Made by a program: the position numbers and the translations under genes | Source: Rhodoferax bucti | GTDB taxonomy: Bacteria > Pseudomonadota > Gammaproteobacteria > Burkholderiales > Burkholderiaceae_C | Direction of reading: 5' to 3' | Assembly: GCF_005876985.1 (NCBI RefSeq) | Contig: NZ_VAHD01000003.1 | Span: 620,001-684,000, forward strand | DNA: 64,000 nucleotides | Notes under the pieces: generated by a model | Databases searched by the model: none | What the model was told of the DNA's origin: nothing | The model's input: only the letters and a program-made list of their open reading frames with translations | Shown here: piece after piece, positions 53,901-62,551 of the stretch | Position numbering within the stretch: position 1 is the first letter of the stretch | Layout: every line of letters starts with the position of its first letter

Positions 53901-54608
53901 TCAGCGAACTTGCTCAGATGTTTTACCGAAGCGTCGCTCTCTTGCACTGTATTCGGCGATAGCCGCATCCAGATCCTGCTCAGTGAAATCTGGCCACAAG
54001 GCAGGACTGAAAAAGAATTCTGAATAGGCGGACTGCCACAGCAAAAAGTTGCTGATGCGGTATTCCCCGCCCGTACGAATGAATAAGTCAGGATCCGCCG
54101 AAGGGGAGAGAGCTAACGCAGCACCTAAGGTTTGTTCAGTAATTGGCTCTCCACGCTCAGCCAATCCTGAAGCAGCCTGCACGATATCCCAGCGTCCACC
54201 GTAGTTGAAACAAATATTCAACTCAAGACCCGTATTGGAGACGGTATCCAACTCCGCCGCTGCAAGGCCTGCTTTGACCTTGTCCGAAAGACCCGAGCGG
54301 CTTCCAACAAACCGAAGTCGAACACCCTCTTTTTTCAGCTGAGATACTTCCCGAGCTAAGGCCGTCGCCAGCAAGTCCATCAGACCAGAGACTTCCTCCG
54401 CGGGCCGACTCCAGTTCTCCGAAGAGAAGGCAAACACCGTCAGGGTACCGATACTTCGGGATGGACACGCTCTAACGATGCGCTTGAGTGTGTCTACGCC
54501 TTGCTTGTGCCCAGCAAGGCGGGGGAGAAAACGCTTTGATGCCCACCGCCCGTTGCCATCCATCACGATAGCAACATGCAGAGGGCTCGGTGCTGAGGAA
54601 CTCAACAT
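53901..54608 (-). CDS. uppS: Isoprenyl (undecaprenyl) diphosphate synthase UppS
   Basis: 235 residues, cis-prenyltransferase. The catalytic Asp is in HVAIVMDGNGRWASKR. Further motifs are LTVFAFSSENWSRP, LNICFNYGGRWDIV and the diphosphate-binding DLFIRTGGEYRISNFLLWQSAYSEFFF. It makes the lipid carrier for cell wall and O-antigen synthesis. Confidence 0.98.
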   Translation of the reverse strand: MLSSSAPSPLHVAIVMDGNGRWASKRFLPRLAGHKQGVDTLKRIVRACPSRSIGTLTVFAFSSENWSRPAEEVSGLMDLLATALAREVSQLKKEGVRLRFVGSRSGLSDKVKAGLAAAELDTVSNTGLELNICFNYGGRWDIVQAASGLAERGEPITEQTLGAALALSPSADPDLFIRTGGEYRISNFLLWQSAYSEFFFSPALWPDFTEQDLDAAIAEYSARERRFGKTSEQVR

Positions 54609-54619
54609 GCGACGCGGCG

Positions 54620-55180
54620 TTAAACCGCCATGATGTCTTGCTCTTTGGATGAGACCAAACGATCGATTTCCGTAATGTGCTTATCGGTAGCCTTTTGAAC
54701 ATCCGCTTCACACCGCTTCTGGTCATCTTCCGATGCCAGCTTGTCCTTCACCAACTTTTTCACTGCTTCATTAGCGTCACGACGCAAATTACGCACAGCG
54801 ATTTTGGCCGCTTCACCTTCGCCACGAACCACTTTGGTCAGCTCTTTACGACGCTCCTCAGTCATGGCGGGCATAGGGACCCGAATCAACTCTCCCATGC
54901 TGGAGGGATTCAAACCCAGATCAGAGTCGCGAATGGCTTTTTCGATTTTGGGCGCCATGTTTTTTTCCCAAGGCTGAACGCTGATCGTGCGCGCGTCCAA
55001 AAGAGAAAGGTTGGCGACCTGGCTGAGGGGCACCATAGACCCGTAATAATCAACCTGCACGGTATCGAGCAAGGCTGGATTCGCACGACCCGTACGAATC
55101 TTGGTCAAGTTGTTCTTCAAAGCGGCAATGGACTGATCCATTTTGCCGTCCAGTGTCTTTTTGATTTCTTCAATGGACAT
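54620..55180 (-). CDS. frr: Ribosome recycling factor Frr
   Basis: 186 residues from the ATG at 55180 ([21 protein letters not shown]), preceded by GAGGAAACT. It has the typical sequence [43 protein letters not shown] and [15 protein letters not shown]. It dissociates post-termination ribosomes with EF-G. It is in the conserved pyrH-frr-uppS order. Confidence 0.98.
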   Translation of the reverse strand: MSIEEIKKTLDGKMDQSIAALKNNLTKIRTGRANPALLDTVQVDYYGSMVPLSQVANLSLLDARTISVQPWEKNMAPKIEKAIRDSDLGLNPSSMGELIRVPMPAMTEERRKELTKVVRGEGEAAKIAVRNLRRDANEAVKKLVKDKLASEDDQKRCEADVQKATDKHITEIDRLVSSKEQDIMAV

Positions 55181-55208
55181 AGTTTCCTCGCATCTACTCA
55201 AGTAGAGA

Positions 55209-55931
55209 TCAAACGTGCACTAACGTGCCCTCATCTTCACCCATCACTACTCGTTCCAAGGCACCGTGCTTGAAAATCGAAAACACCTTGATGGGCAACT
55301 TTTGATCACGACACAACGCAAAAGCTGCCGCATCCATAATGCCCAAATTCTGGGTCATCGCATCGTTGAACGTGATGCTGGAGTAACGGATTGCTAAAGG
55401 GTCTTTTTTCGGATCAGCCGTGTACACACCATCTACTTTGGTGGCCTTCAATACAATCTCCGCGCCTATTTCTGCACCACGCAATGCAGCGGCGGTATCG
55501 GTAGTAAAGAAAGGATTGCCAGTACCTGCGGCAAAAATGACGACCTTGCCCTCTTCGAGATACTGCAGTGCTTTGGGGCGCACGTAAGGCTCCACGACCT
55601 GCTCAATGCCAATGGCAGACATGACGCGAGCGGTCAGACCGGCCTTGTTCATAGTGTCGCCGAGCGCCAATGCGTTCATCACCGTGGCCAACATTCCCAT
55701 GTAATCTGCGGTAGCACGGTCCATACCAACCGAGCCACCGGCTACACCACGGAAAATGTTGCCGCCACCGATAACAACCGCAACTTCCACACCCAGCCGG
55801 GTCACATCAGCAATTTCGTCAACCATGCGGACGATGGTGTCGCGATTGATACCAAACTGGTCGTCGCCCATCAGCGCCTCACCGGACAGCTTGAGCAAAA
55901 TTCTTTTGTAAGCAGGCTTGGATTGGCTCAT
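55209..55931 (-). CDS. pyrH: Uridylate kinase PyrH
   Basis: 240 residues from the ATG at 55931 ([22 protein letters not shown]). It belongs to the amino acid kinase fold, with the ATP/phosphate loop [30 protein letters not shown] and the C-terminal [25 protein letters not shown]. It phosphorylates UMP. It lies 42 bp after tsf. Confidence 0.98.
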   Translation of the reverse strand: MSQSKPAYKRILLKLSGEALMGDDQFGINRDTIVRMVDEIADVTRLGVEVAVVIGGGNIFRGVAGGSVGMDRATADYMGMLATVMNALALGDTMNKAGLTARVMSAIGIEQVVEPYVRPKALQYLEEGKVVIFAAGTGNPFFTTDTAAALRGAEIGAEIVLKATKVDGVYTADPKKDPLAIRYSSITFNDAMTQNLGIMDAAAFALCRDQKLPIKVFSIFKHGALERVVMGEDEGTLVHV

Positions 55932-55972
55932 GAACGACTCCCGTTTATTTGACAACAAATATTGCGTAGCAA

Positions 55973-56896
55973 TCAGGCAGACTGCTTGGCAGCAGCGACT
56001 TGCGCAGCCACTTCGGCAGCGAAATCATCTACCTTCTTTTCAATACCTTCGCCGACGACGTACAGGGTGAAGCCCTTAACAGTAGTCGATGCAGCCTTCA
56101 ACATTTGTTCAACGGTCTGCTTGTCGTTTTTCACGAACGGCTGGTTAAACAAGGAAACTTCCTTGAGGAACTTTTGCACGCCGCCTTCGATGCGCTTGGC
56201 AACGATCTCCGCAGACTGCACTGGCTTGCCAGCAGCAGTAGCAACGGCAGCATCTTCTGCAGCCTTGGCAGCCGCAACGGAACGCTCACGCTCCACCAGG
56301 TCAGCAGGCACCTGGTCTGCAGACAAGGAGACAGGCTTCATTGCTGCGACGTGCATGGCAACGTCTTTGGCAGCAGCTTCATCACCGTCGAACTCTACAA
56401 CGACGCCGATACGGGTACCGTGCAGGTAAGCAGCCAGCTTGCTGGAGCCAGCAAAACGCTGAAAACGACGGAATGTCATGTTCTCGCCGATCTTGCCGAT
56501 CAAGCCCTTGCGAACATCTTCCAAAGTAGGACCAAAACCGTCTTGCTCGTAAGCCAATGCACCTAATGCAGCCACGTCCGCGGGATTATGCTCAGCCACC
56601 AAAGCCGCAGCGGTGTTCGCCAGTGCCAAGAAGCTGTCGTTCTTGGTCACGAAGTCGGTTTCGCAGTTCACTTCGATCAAAGCACCAACGCCATTGGCGA
56701 TGCTGGTTGCAACAACGCCCTCAGCGGTCACGCGGGCCGCCGCCTTACCAGCCTTGCTACCCAACTTTACACGCAGAATTTCTTCCGCTTTGGCCATATC
56801 GCCTTCGGCTTCAGTCAAAGCCTTTTTGCATTCCATCATGGGCGCATCGGTCTTGCCGCGCAGTTCTGCCACCATGCTCGCTGTAATTGCTGCCAT
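55973..56896 (-). CDS. tsf: Elongation factor Ts
   Basis: 307 residues. The N-terminal domain has [27 protein letters not shown] and the EF-Tu contact [13 protein letters not shown] after EVNCE, and the core ends with [10 protein letters not shown]. It exchanges GDP for GTP on EF-Tu. It is separated from rpsB by an intrinsic terminator-like hairpin. Confidence 0.98.
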   Translation of the reverse strand: MAAITASMVAELRGKTDAPMMECKKALTEAEGDMAKAEEILRVKLGSKAGKAAARVTAEGVVATSIANGVGALIEVNCETDFVTKNDSFLALANTAAALVAEHNPADVAALGALAYEQDGFGPTLEDVRKGLIGKIGENMTFRRFQRFAGSSKLAAYLHGTRIGVVVEFDGDEAAAKDVAMHVAAMKPVSLSADQVPADLVERERSVAAAKAAEDAAVATAAGKPVQSAEIVAKRIEGGVQKFLKEVSLFNQPFVKNDKQTVEQMLKAASTTVKGFTLYVVGEGIEKKVDDFAAEVAAQVAAAKQSA

Positions 56897-56933
56897 TTGT
56901 ATTCTCCGAATTTCAACAGTTTAAATAAGGGCT

Positions 56934-56963
56934 AAAAAAAAGGGGCAACGAAGCCCCCTTTTT
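56934..56963 (-). terminator. Terminator/attenuator between rpsB and tsf
   Basis: On the minus strand GGGGGC and GCCCC pair around TTCGTT, flanked by A and T runs (eight T follow). It lies 16 nt after the rpsB stop and before tsf, so it probably lowers tsf expression relative to rpsB. Confidence 0.8.
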
Positions 56964-56978
56964 CGGGTGCAGAAGTGC

Positions 56979-57731
56979 TTAAGCGGAAGCTTCGCTCACT
57001 TCAACGAACTCATCGTCGCCTTCAGCTGCAACAGCCTTGACCACGTCGTCAATCGCATTTGCACGGCCTTCCAGAATCGCATCCGCAATGCCACGAGCGT
57101 ACAAAGTCACCGCCTTGGAAGAGTCGTCGTTACCGGGGATCACATAGTCGATACCCTCGGGAGAGTGGTTGGAGTCCACCACACCGATCAAAGGAATACC
57201 CAACTTGCGTGCTTCGGCGATTGCAATCTTGTGGTAACCGACGTCAATCACAAAAATTGCATCAGGCAATGTGTTCATATCCTGAATGCCGCCGATGTCT
57301 TTTTCCAGCTTCTCCAGCTCGCGAGCGAACATCAACTGCTCTTTTTTGCTCATGCTGTCCAAACCGGCTTCTTGCTGGACCTTCATATCCTTCAAACGCT
57401 TGATGGATGTCTTGACGGTCTTGAAGTTAGTCAACATGCCACCCAACCAACGCTGGTCCACAAAAGGAACACCAGCGCGCTGAGCTTCAGCAGACACGAT
57501 TTCACGGGCTTGGCGCTTGGTGCCCACCATCAAAATGGTGCCACGCTTGGCGGACAACTGGCGCACAAACTTTGCAGCCTCCTGGAACATCGGGAGCGAT
57601 TTTTCCAGGTTGATGATATGAATCTTGTTACGGTGACCGAAGATGAACGGGGCCATCTTAGGGTTCCAGAAGCGGGTCTGGTGTCCGAAGTGGACGCCGG
57701 CTTCCAGCATTTCGCGCATTGTTACTGCCAT
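56979..57731 (-). CDS. rpsB: 30S ribosomal protein S2
   Basis: 250 residues. It starts [26 protein letters not shown] and continues with the family segments [83 protein letters not shown]. The C-terminus is acidic ([10 protein letters not shown]). It is the first gene of the rpsB-tsf-pyrH-frr order, with a leader of about 120 nt. Confidence 0.98.
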   Translation of the reverse strand: MAVTMREMLEAGVHFGHQTRFWNPKMAPFIFGHRNKIHIINLEKSLPMFQEAAKFVRQLSAKRGTILMVGTKRQAREIVSAEAQRAGVPFVDQRWLGGMLTNFKTVKTSIKRLKDMKVQQEAGLDSMSKKEQLMFARELEKLEKDIGGIQDMNTLPDAIFVIDVGYHKIAIAEARKLGIPLIGVVDSNHSPEGIDYVIPGNDDSSKAVTLYARGIADAILEGRANAIDDVVKAVAAEGDDEFVEVSEASA

Positions 57732-57775
57732 TTTTTAACTCCAAAGGTTAGATCTGAAATCCACCCCGCTGATCG

Positions 57776-57795
57776 CCGGCGATATATATCGCCGG
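57776..57795. promoter_or_regulatory. Perfect 20 bp palindrome in the rpsB leader
   Basis: CCGGCGATATATATCGCCGG is exactly self-complementary and lies about 45 nt upstream of the rpsB ATG, inside the predicted leader. It could form an mRNA hairpin for S2 autoregulation or be a DNA operator. Confidence 0.55.
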
Positions 57796-57855
57796 AAACA
57801 CCTTGTGGGGATGGTTTGTGATTACTTCAATGGACGAATCCACCAAAGCCAGTCG

Positions 57856-57861
57856 AGTATA
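57856..57861 (-). promoter_or_regulatory. Likely -10 of rpsB
   Basis: On the minus strand TATACT lies in GTGTTATACTCG, 125 nt upstream of the rpsB ATG. No strong -35 is evident. The rest of the 57732-58000 gap holds the palindrome and nothing else recognisable. Confidence 0.45.
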
Positions 57862-58000
57862 ACACGCGCACTTTGCCGCACCGCTCCTTCAGCCGCCCTG
57901 GCAGGATTCCGGTCGCCCACATACGTAAGCACCAAAACAGGTCCAAAGCTATGAAAAAATAGAGGCAAGCGGAGTCCGCATCAGTATTTTGAAAGTCGAA

Positions 58001-59254
58001 ATGAAAATAGCTATCGTGGGTGCGGGCGTTGTGGGTATTGCAACTGCTTATGAGTTAGCCGAGGCAGGTCATCAGGTGACGGTGTTTGAGAAAAATGCAG
58101 CGGCGAGCGAAGGCACCAGCTTTGCGAACGGCGGCATCCACAGCCATAGCTTCACACTCCCACTAACGGGAGCTGCCATGCAGGGCAACCGCCTCAGCAG
58201 ATGGCTGCAAAGCACTCGCGAGCTTTCCAAAGCCCGCTGCACGCGCCCTGCAAATATGCGCTGGCTATGGACAAAAAGCGCCTCCTGTTCGCCGGATGTC
58301 GTATTGGAGCGGAGCCAATTCACCCAAACAATGGCCCGATGGGGCATGGAAATTTCCGACGCCTGGATCGCCCATCACCAGTGGGAAGTAGAGCAAAGTG
58401 ATGGCCAACTCATCCTGCTCAGCAGCGACGACGAACTAGAACACTACGCGACAGCACTGCAGGCCCTCAAGCAAGCCGAACACCCTTACCGCTTGTTAGA
58501 AAGGTCCGAACTCGATGCCTTGGAGCCCGCACTACATGGCGCGGAGGGGGTATCAAAAGCCATTCATATTCCCGGCGACCGCGTGATGAACTGCCGCCAA
58601 TTTGCGCTGCTGGCCAAACAAGCAGCGATACACAACGGCGTGAGCTACCAATTCAATGCGGAAATAGCTTCCATTAGCTCTCACGGAAAACCCCAGTTGC
58701 GAATGCACGATGGAGAAACGGCGTCCTTCGACCAAGTCGTCGTTTGCACAGAGGCCCTGCCGGGCCAAGACGTACTCAAACTCGCCGCCCACATTCCAAC
58801 TGCACGGATCGATAGTTACGCGCTCAGCGTCGCTATCCGGGAGCCTCTGAACGCGCCACGTAGTGCAGTGCAAGACCACCAATCAGGTATCACCATCAGC
58901 CGTCTGGGCAAACGCCTGCGTGTTTGCGGGGGTGCAGAGCTCAATCCGCCCACCAACGCAGCACACGACAAGCGCATGGTGCACAAACTTTTCCGCACCC
59001 TGGACCAGTATTTTCCCGGTGCAGCCAACTACCCTGCCGGTACACAGGTCTGGCGAGGAAGCCGCACCTTCACCACCGATGGACTGCCACTCGTGGGCAG
59101 CGCTGGCTTGCCCGGGGTGTGGCTCAACCTCGCCCATGGCGCTAATGGTTGGACATTGGCCACCGCCAGCGCGCGGTTACTATCCGAACAGATAGCAGGC
59201 AAGAAAAACAGTTTGCCGTGTGAACTAATCAGCCCGCAGCGCTTTCACAGCTGA
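58001..59254 (+). CDS. FAD-dependent D-amino acid dehydrogenase (DadA-like)
   Basis: 417 residues from the ATG at 58001; a TTG at 57989 is in frame but poor. The N-terminal FAD-binding motif is MKIAIVGAGVVGIATAYELAEAGHQVTVFEK. FANGGIHSHSF recalls the FANAGQ segment of DadA, while the C-terminal part has TTDGLPLVGSAGLPGVWLNLAHGANGWTLATASARLLSEQI. It probably oxidises D-amino acids at the membrane. It starts a plus-strand group with the HDOD, MBL and nnr genes. Confidence 0.85.
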   Translation: MKIAIVGAGVVGIATAYELAEAGHQVTVFEKNAAASEGTSFANGGIHSHSFTLPLTGAAMQGNRLSRWLQSTRELSKARCTRPANMRWLWTKSASCSPDVVLERSQFTQTMARWGMEISDAWIAHHQWEVEQSDGQLILLSSDDELEHYATALQALKQAEHPYRLLERSELDALEPALHGAEGVSKAIHIPGDRVMNCRQFALLAKQAAIHNGVSYQFNAEIASISSHGKPQLRMHDGETASFDQVVVCTEALPGQDVLKLAAHIPTARIDSYALSVAIREPLNAPRSAVQDHQSGITISRLGKRLRVCGGAELNPPTNAAHDKRMVHKLFRTLDQYFPGAANYPAGTQVWRGSRTFTTDGLPLVGSAGLPGVWLNLAHGANGWTLATASARLLSEQIAGKKNSLPCELISPQRFHS

Positions 59255-59299
59255 CGCCCCAGCCGCCCGAGAGGCATTTACTGCAAAGGGAGAGACACC

Positions 59300-60142
59300 A
59301 TGAGCCCAGAACTGTCGCAACGCCTCGCTGCCGCAGTGGATGGCATGCCCGCCTTTCCCAAAAGCGTGCAGCGCATTTTGGAGCTCACGCGGGATGTCAA
59401 CAGCACCCCCAAAGACTTGGTCGATGTGATTGACAAAGATCCGGTGGTCACCGTCAAGATTCTCAAAGTTGTCAACTCGGCGTACTACAGCCTGCCCAAG
59501 CAGGTCACCTCTATCGGGCACGCGGTGGTGTATCTGGGCTTTAACACCATCAAAAATCTGGCGCTCAGCATTGCCGCCATCGGCATGCTGCCCAAAGAAA
59601 ACAGTGCCGCCTTCGACGTGCAGCAATACTTACTGCACTCTTTGGCCACAGCCAGCATCGCCAAGCAACTGGCCCTCAAAGTAGATGATGCCGACCCGAT
59701 GAACTGTTTCATTGCCGGCCTGCTGCACGACTTTGGCAAGGTGGTGTTTGCCCAGTTCATGCCACAAGAACTCAAAGCAGCGCTGGCACAAAGTGCAGCG
59801 AATGGCAGCTCGCTGCATGCAGCACTGCAATCCACATTGGGCGCGGATCACGCCATTGTGGGCGCCATGCTGGTTGAAAAATGGCGGTTCGCCCCCGCGT
59901 TGGTAGAAGCAATACGACACCAGCACATCAATAACCTCAAAGACACCGACATGATTGCCTGTGTATTCGGTGCCAACCAGATCAGCAAACGATTGGCCTT
60001 TGGCTTTGCGGGCAATCACTGCATTGACGAGCTACCGGCCCCTTTTCAAAAGCGATTGGGAGGCAATCTGGATGAGGTCATCAGCTCGCTTGGGAACCTG
60101 AGCGGGCTATTCCAAGAAGCACAAGTATTCGCCAAGCTGTGA
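59300..60142 (+). CDS. HDOD domain protein
   Basis: 280 residues, a single HDOD domain. It has LPKQVTSIGHAVVYLGFNTIKNLALSI, FIAGLLHDFGKVVFAQF (H-D retained) and LGADHAIVGAMLVEKWRFAPALVEAIRHQH. HDOD proteins are non-catalytic HD relatives linked to signalling and stress. There is no other output domain. It is followed after 10 bp by the MBL-fold hydrolase, so it is likely cotranscribed. Confidence 0.88.
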   Translation: MSPELSQRLAAAVDGMPAFPKSVQRILELTRDVNSTPKDLVDVIDKDPVVTVKILKVVNSAYYSLPKQVTSIGHAVVYLGFNTIKNLALSIAAIGMLPKENSAAFDVQQYLLHSLATASIAKQLALKVDDADPMNCFIAGLLHDFGKVVFAQFMPQELKAALAQSAANGSSLHAALQSTLGADHAIVGAMLVEKWRFAPALVEAIRHQHINNLKDTDMIACVFGANQISKRLAFGFAGNHCIDELPAPFQKRLGGNLDEVISSLGNLSGLFQEAQVFAKL

Positions 60143-60152
60143 AGGACGCCGT

Positions 60153-61040
60153 ATGAAAGTCAGGTTTTGGGGAGTACGTGGTTCCATTGCATCGCCCGGC
60201 CCCAAAACCGTGCGCTACGGTGGCAATACCACCTGCATAGAAATCCGCACGGACAACAACGAGCTGATCATTCTCGACGCCGGCACCGGCATCTTTCCCC
60301 TGTCGCAAACCCTGTTGGCGGAAATGCCGGTGACCGCCAATGTGCTCATTACCCACTCGCACTGGGATCACATACAAGGCCTGCCTTTCTTTATCCCGAA
60401 CTTCATCCCGGGTAACACCCTGCGCTTGCACGGCGGGTTTGATCCGGTATCGGGCAAAGGCATTGAACAAGTGATGGCAGTGCAACTGCAATACAGCTAC
60501 TTCCCCGTTCGCGAGGAGGAAATGAAAGCCCGCATCGAATACGTCACGCTGATGCCTGACCAGCCGGTGCAAATCGGCAGTGCCACCGTGACCCCCTGCC
60601 TCCTGAACCACCCGGTGGTGGACTTCGGCTACCGTATTGACTGCGACGGGAAGTCCGTATTTTTCACCGGCGACCACGAGCCACCGTACAACATCTATGC
60701 ACCTGGCGACGAAAGCTATGCGGATTACCAAGCCTTTGTCGACGAGAAAAATCGCGCTATTTTGGATGCTATACGCGGCGTAGATGTCTACATCGCCGAC
60801 ACCTCGTACACCGATGCCGAGTACCCCGGCAAAAAGGGCTGGGGGCATGGCACCTTCAGCACCAGCATTGCCACTGCACATGCGGCGGGGGCCAAAGTGC
60901 TTTTTTGTACCCACCACGAACCCACGCGCAGCGACGATGCACTGGAAGCCGCATTTGCGGAGGCACTACGGCACAACGCCCCCCTCACCCAGCACATGGA
61001 TATTCGCCTCGCCCGCGAGGGCGAAACCTATGAATTCTGA
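60153..61040 (+). CDS. MBL-fold metallo-hydrolase (cyclic phosphodiesterase/PhnP-like)
   Basis: 295 residues. It starts MKVRFWGVRGSIASPGPKTVRYGGNTTC, the hallmark of this MBL group, with metal motif ITHSHWDHIQGLPFF, then LNHPVVDFGYRI and FTGDHEPPY. Two later His-containing motifs are GWGHGTFST and CTHHEPTRSDD. The substrate is unknown; a phosphodiester is likely. Its last 11 nt overlap nnr. Confidence 0.85.
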   Translation: MKVRFWGVRGSIASPGPKTVRYGGNTTCIEIRTDNNELIILDAGTGIFPLSQTLLAEMPVTANVLITHSHWDHIQGLPFFIPNFIPGNTLRLHGGFDPVSGKGIEQVMAVQLQYSYFPVREEEMKARIEYVTLMPDQPVQIGSATVTPCLLNHPVVDFGYRIDCDGKSVFFTGDHEPPYNIYAPGDESYADYQAFVDEKNRAILDAIRGVDVYIADTSYTDAEYPGKKGWGHGTFSTSIATAHAAGAKVLFCTHHEPTRSDDALEAAFAEALRHNAPLTQHMDIRLAREGETYEF

Positions 61041-62490
61041 GTGGATCACCGGGCCCGGAGGCCCTCGTGTGGGGTCGCGCCTTCCACTCTTTGACACCGC
61101 CAGCACACGCTTAATCGAAGCCCAAGCGGCACACCACCAGCCCACCGGCTTTTTGATGCAGCGCGCAGGGTTGGCCCTAGCGCAACTGACGCTGGCCGTC
61201 GCACCCCACGCCCAGCTTGTGTGGGTCGCCTGCGGGCGTGGCAACAACGGCGGCGATGGATTGGAAGCCGCACTCCATCTGCACCGCTGGGGCAAATCTG
61301 TGCACGTCAGCCTGCCTGAGGGCGGCGGCGCACTACCCAGCGATGCAGCACTGGCGCTGGAAAGGGCTAGCCAAGCGGGCCTAACCATACATTCAGAACC
61401 ACCTGTGCATTGGGACGCATGTATCGACGCACTGCTCAGCATCGGTTTGCGGGATGCCCCCACCAGCGTCTATGCAGACTGGATTGGACGCATCCGCGCA
61501 GGGCAAGGCCCGGTCATCTCAGCGGACATTCCCAGCGGCTTACATGCTGATACCGGGGCTGTACCGGGCGCTTGCATCCGTGCCAGTCACACGCTGGCTC
61601 TGCTCGGCCTGAAGCCCGGCCAGTTCACCGCGCAAGGGCGAGACCTCTGCGGCGACATCTGGCTAAACACCTTGAGCGCAGATCACGTGACCCCGCCGCC
61701 CGCCTGGTTGAACCCGGCACCCGAGGCTCTTGCTCGCCCACACGCATCACACAAAGGCAGCTACGGAGATGTTGCCATCGTAGGCGGCACCGGGGGTATG
61801 GAGGGTGCGGCCGTATTAGCTGCCCGAGCAGCGCTGCACGCAGGCGCAGGGCGGGTGTATCTGGCGCTACTGGCATCCGGGCACGAAAGCCCTGGTGTCC
61901 CTCGACCCGCTGATTTGATGCTGCGCTCCACTGGCTCGCTGCGGCCCGAAACCTGCACCGTAGTCGCAGGATGTGGGGGCGGCGAGGAAATTGCAGACAC
62001 CCTCCCCCGCTGGCTGAAGGAATCTGCGCGCCTGGTGCTGGACGCCGATGCGCTGAATGCCATTGCCATATCTCCCACTCTGCAATCGCTGGTTCAGCAA
62101 CGCCGTGCGGACACCACCCTGATCACCCCCCACCCACTGGAAGCAGCGCGCTTGCTGGGTTGCAGCGTGGCCGATGTGCAAGCAGACCGGTTGGCCGCAG
62201 CCCAGCGCTTGGCCACCCATCTGCAGTGCGCGGTCATTCTCAAAGGCTCAGGCAGCGTGATTGCAGCGCCCCGGCAAACGCTCCACATCAACCCCACCGG
62301 CAACGGCCAACTCGCGGTGGCCGGCACCGGGGACGTTCTTGCGGGCATGGCCGGCGCTTCCTTGGCCCACACCGCCAGCGCATGGACTGCGGCCTGCACC
62401 GCGAGCTATCGCCACGGGGTGCTGGCTGATTCCTGGCCTGCCGACGTGGCACTGACGGCCACCCGGCTCGTTGATTCCATACAAAAATAG
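61030..62490 (+). CDS. nnr: Bifunctional NAD(P)H-hydrate epimerase / ADP-dependent NAD(P)H-hydrate dehydratase
   Basis: 486 residues from the ATG at 61030, overlapping the MBL gene; the frame is open further upstream. The N-terminal epimerase has LIEAQAAHHQPTGFLMQRAG, ACGRGNNGGDGLEAALHLHRWG and SADIPSGLHADTG. The C-terminal dehydratase (ribokinase fold) has HKGSYGDVAIVGGTGGMEGAAVLAARAAL, VLDADALNAI, ITPHPLEAARLLG, LKGSGSVIA and GTGDVLAGMAG. It repairs hydrated NADH/NADPH. The TAG stop belongs to dispersed repeat copy D. Confidence 0.96.
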   Translation: MNSEWITGPGGPRVGSRLPLFDTASTRLIEAQAAHHQPTGFLMQRAGLALAQLTLAVAPHAQLVWVACGRGNNGGDGLEAALHLHRWGKSVHVSLPEGGGALPSDAALALERASQAGLTIHSEPPVHWDACIDALLSIGLRDAPTSVYADWIGRIRAGQGPVISADIPSGLHADTGAVPGACIRASHTLALLGLKPGQFTAQGRDLCGDIWLNTLSADHVTPPPAWLNPAPEALARPHASHKGSYGDVAIVGGTGGMEGAAVLAARAALHAGAGRVYLALLASGHESPGVPRPADLMLRSTGSLRPETCTVVAGCGGGEEIADTLPRWLKESARLVLDADALNAIAISPTLQSLVQQRRADTTLITPHPLEAARLLGCSVADVQADRLAAAQRLATHLQCAVILKGSGSVIAAPRQTLHINPTGNGQLAVAGTGDVLAGMAGASLAHTASAWTAACTASYRHGVLADSWPADVALTATRLVDSIQK

Positions 62491-62545
62491 CTGCTAGCGC
62501 CCATCAAATATGCGCAAGCAGCTATTCTTTTTATAGCAAAAAAAC
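62481..62545. repeat. Dispersed repeat, copy D (provides nnr stop, terminator-like)
   Basis: AGCTGCTAGCGC pairs with GCGCAAGCAGCT (one mismatch) around CCATCAAATAT, followed by ATTCTTTTTATAGCAA. It fills the gap between the convergent nnr and rnr genes, and the nnr stop TAG (62488-62490) lies in it. Confidence 0.9.
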
Positions 62546-62551
62546 TCTGGG

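Noticed and set aside
57935..57985. Possible remnant of the dispersed repeat before the DadA-like gene
   Set aside because: AGCTATGAAAAAATAG recalls the repeat flank, but no second arm can be aligned.
60740..60785. Possible further copy of the dispersed repeat (AAATCGCGCTATTTTGGATGCTATACGCGG) in the MBL-fold gene
   Set aside because: Only short fragments match, the arms do not align with copy D, and the peptide differs from the repeat-encoded ones.
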